A DNA stretch of 64,000 bases from Ypsolopha sequella (taxonomy: Eukaryota > Arthropoda > Insecta > Lepidoptera > Ypsolophidae). The notes below the pieces were generated by a model that ran no database searches, was not told the DNA's origin, and saw only the letters and a program-made list of their open reading frames with translations. Below, one piece after another: positions 63,477 to 64,000 of this stretch (positions are counted from its first letter, which is position 1; each line of letters starts with the position of its first letter). The stretch covers positions 2,976,001 through 3,040,000 of the forward strand of contig OW204012.1 in the NCBI GenBank assembly GCA_934047225.1. Reading direction: 5' to 3'. Both the position numbers and the translations under genes were made by a program.

Positions 63477-64000
63477 TTAACAATATCAAGAAGACATTCA
63501 AATATCTCAGAGGCAAGACTTCTGCAAAATTAGTGTTTAAGAAGAACATGGACTGTACAAAGATTGAAGCTTTCTGTGATGCTGATTTCGCCAATTACAA
63601 AGAGACAAGAAGAAGTACAAGTGGTTTTGTCCTGATATATTGTGGAGGTCCAGTCCAATGGAGCACAAGAAAACAGCCTATCGTGGCTCTCTCCAGCTGT
63701 GAAGCGGAATATATTTCAGCTGCGGACTGTACTCAAGAAGTGTTATATTTAAAAGGATTAATAGAAGAACTGTTGAATGTCAAAGTAACTGCTAAACTCA
63801 ATATTGACAACCAAAGTGCTATGAAACTTATTGAAAATGGTACATTTAATAGAAGGTCTAAACATATAGACGTAAGATACAAATTTATACACGAGAAAGT
63901 GTCTTGCGATGATATAAAAATCTCTTATTGTCAAACTGATCATCAGTTAGCTGACATGTTTACCAAACCTCTTAAGAAAATTAAATTTAACTATTTTGCT
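63477..64000 (+). pseudogene. Copia pol, third segment (RNase H), runs off the edge
   Basis: The frame after the TTAA reads KKTFKYLRGKTSAKLVF, then IEAFCDADFANYKETRRSTS, GFVLIYCGGPVQWSTRKQ, VALSSCEAEYISAADCTQ, NIDNQSAMKLIENG and KHIDVRYKFIHEK, then HQLADMFTKPLKK. This is copia RNase H with its acidic residues (CDAD, CEAEY, DNQSA) and the C-terminal ADxFTKPL box. No break is seen in this segment. The stop codon and 3' LTR lie beyond position 64000. Confidence 0.94.

Noticed and set aside
1..64000. CRISPR array
   Set aside because: The tandem arrays have no unique spacers of constant length and the window is clearly eukaryotic.

Overview
The window reads as intronic and intergenic DNA of an insect, most likely a moth or butterfly (Lepidoptera). 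The signs are: spliced minus-strand exons with GT/AG borders in AT-rich DNA; RTE-type LINE tails ending TATGTCCAGCAGTGGAC followed by (GATG)n; the AGGGTTCCGTA and CGCACTTGGCCGG repeat motifs that I recall as common in lepidopteran genomes; and a very dense load of LINEs, foldback elements and LTR elements. The order-level assignment is inference from remembered repeat families. I see no bacterial genes, CRISPR array, rRNA or intact tRNA gene.

Host genes. Three pieces of one apparent gene family lie on the minus strand between about 1.5 and 32.7 kb. 'Gene A' has a start-codon exon at 14958-15029 and further exons at 4787-4868, 3546-3691 and 1503-1581, and runs off the left edge. 'Gene B' has exons at 32226-32711 and 30312-30390 and a basic terminal exon at 27379-28091. 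A third terminal exon, 19277-20013, encodes eight C2H2 zinc fingers. All junctions are phase compatible. A and B share a 79-nt exon (N.P..I..EVT.F, phase 0 to 1) placed directly after an exon carrying FDPL-VKQE motifs. In gene B that motif is amplified into an 11-unit array of 11 residues, eight of them with a Psi-K-x-E SUMO-acceptor consensus. The zinc-finger exon has no identified 5' exons of its own, so it may be an alternative last exon of gene B.

Mobile DNA. From 36 to 64 kb almost everything is transposon. A near-complete LINE with two intact ORFs (PHD-finger ORF1, endonuclease/RT ORF2) occupies 43.4-47.7 kb on the minus strand. A decayed Jockey/CR1-like LINE occupies 48.5-50.9 kb. From 52.4 kb to the right edge is a copia element, broken by a BEL/Pao element (55601-61787, identical 464-bp LTRs, TSD AGATG, integrase truncated) and by a deleted piggyBac element (62104-63476, TTAA flanks). 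To the left are LINE fragments, hAT-type MITEs with perfect 8-bp duplications, many palindromic foldback elements (one with perfect 101-bp arms), several dispersed repeat families and four short tandem arrays.

Limits: exon calls rest on splice-site and reading-frame logic only; no transcript or database search was possible. Dispersed repeat boundaries are approximate unless a target-site duplication is quoted.
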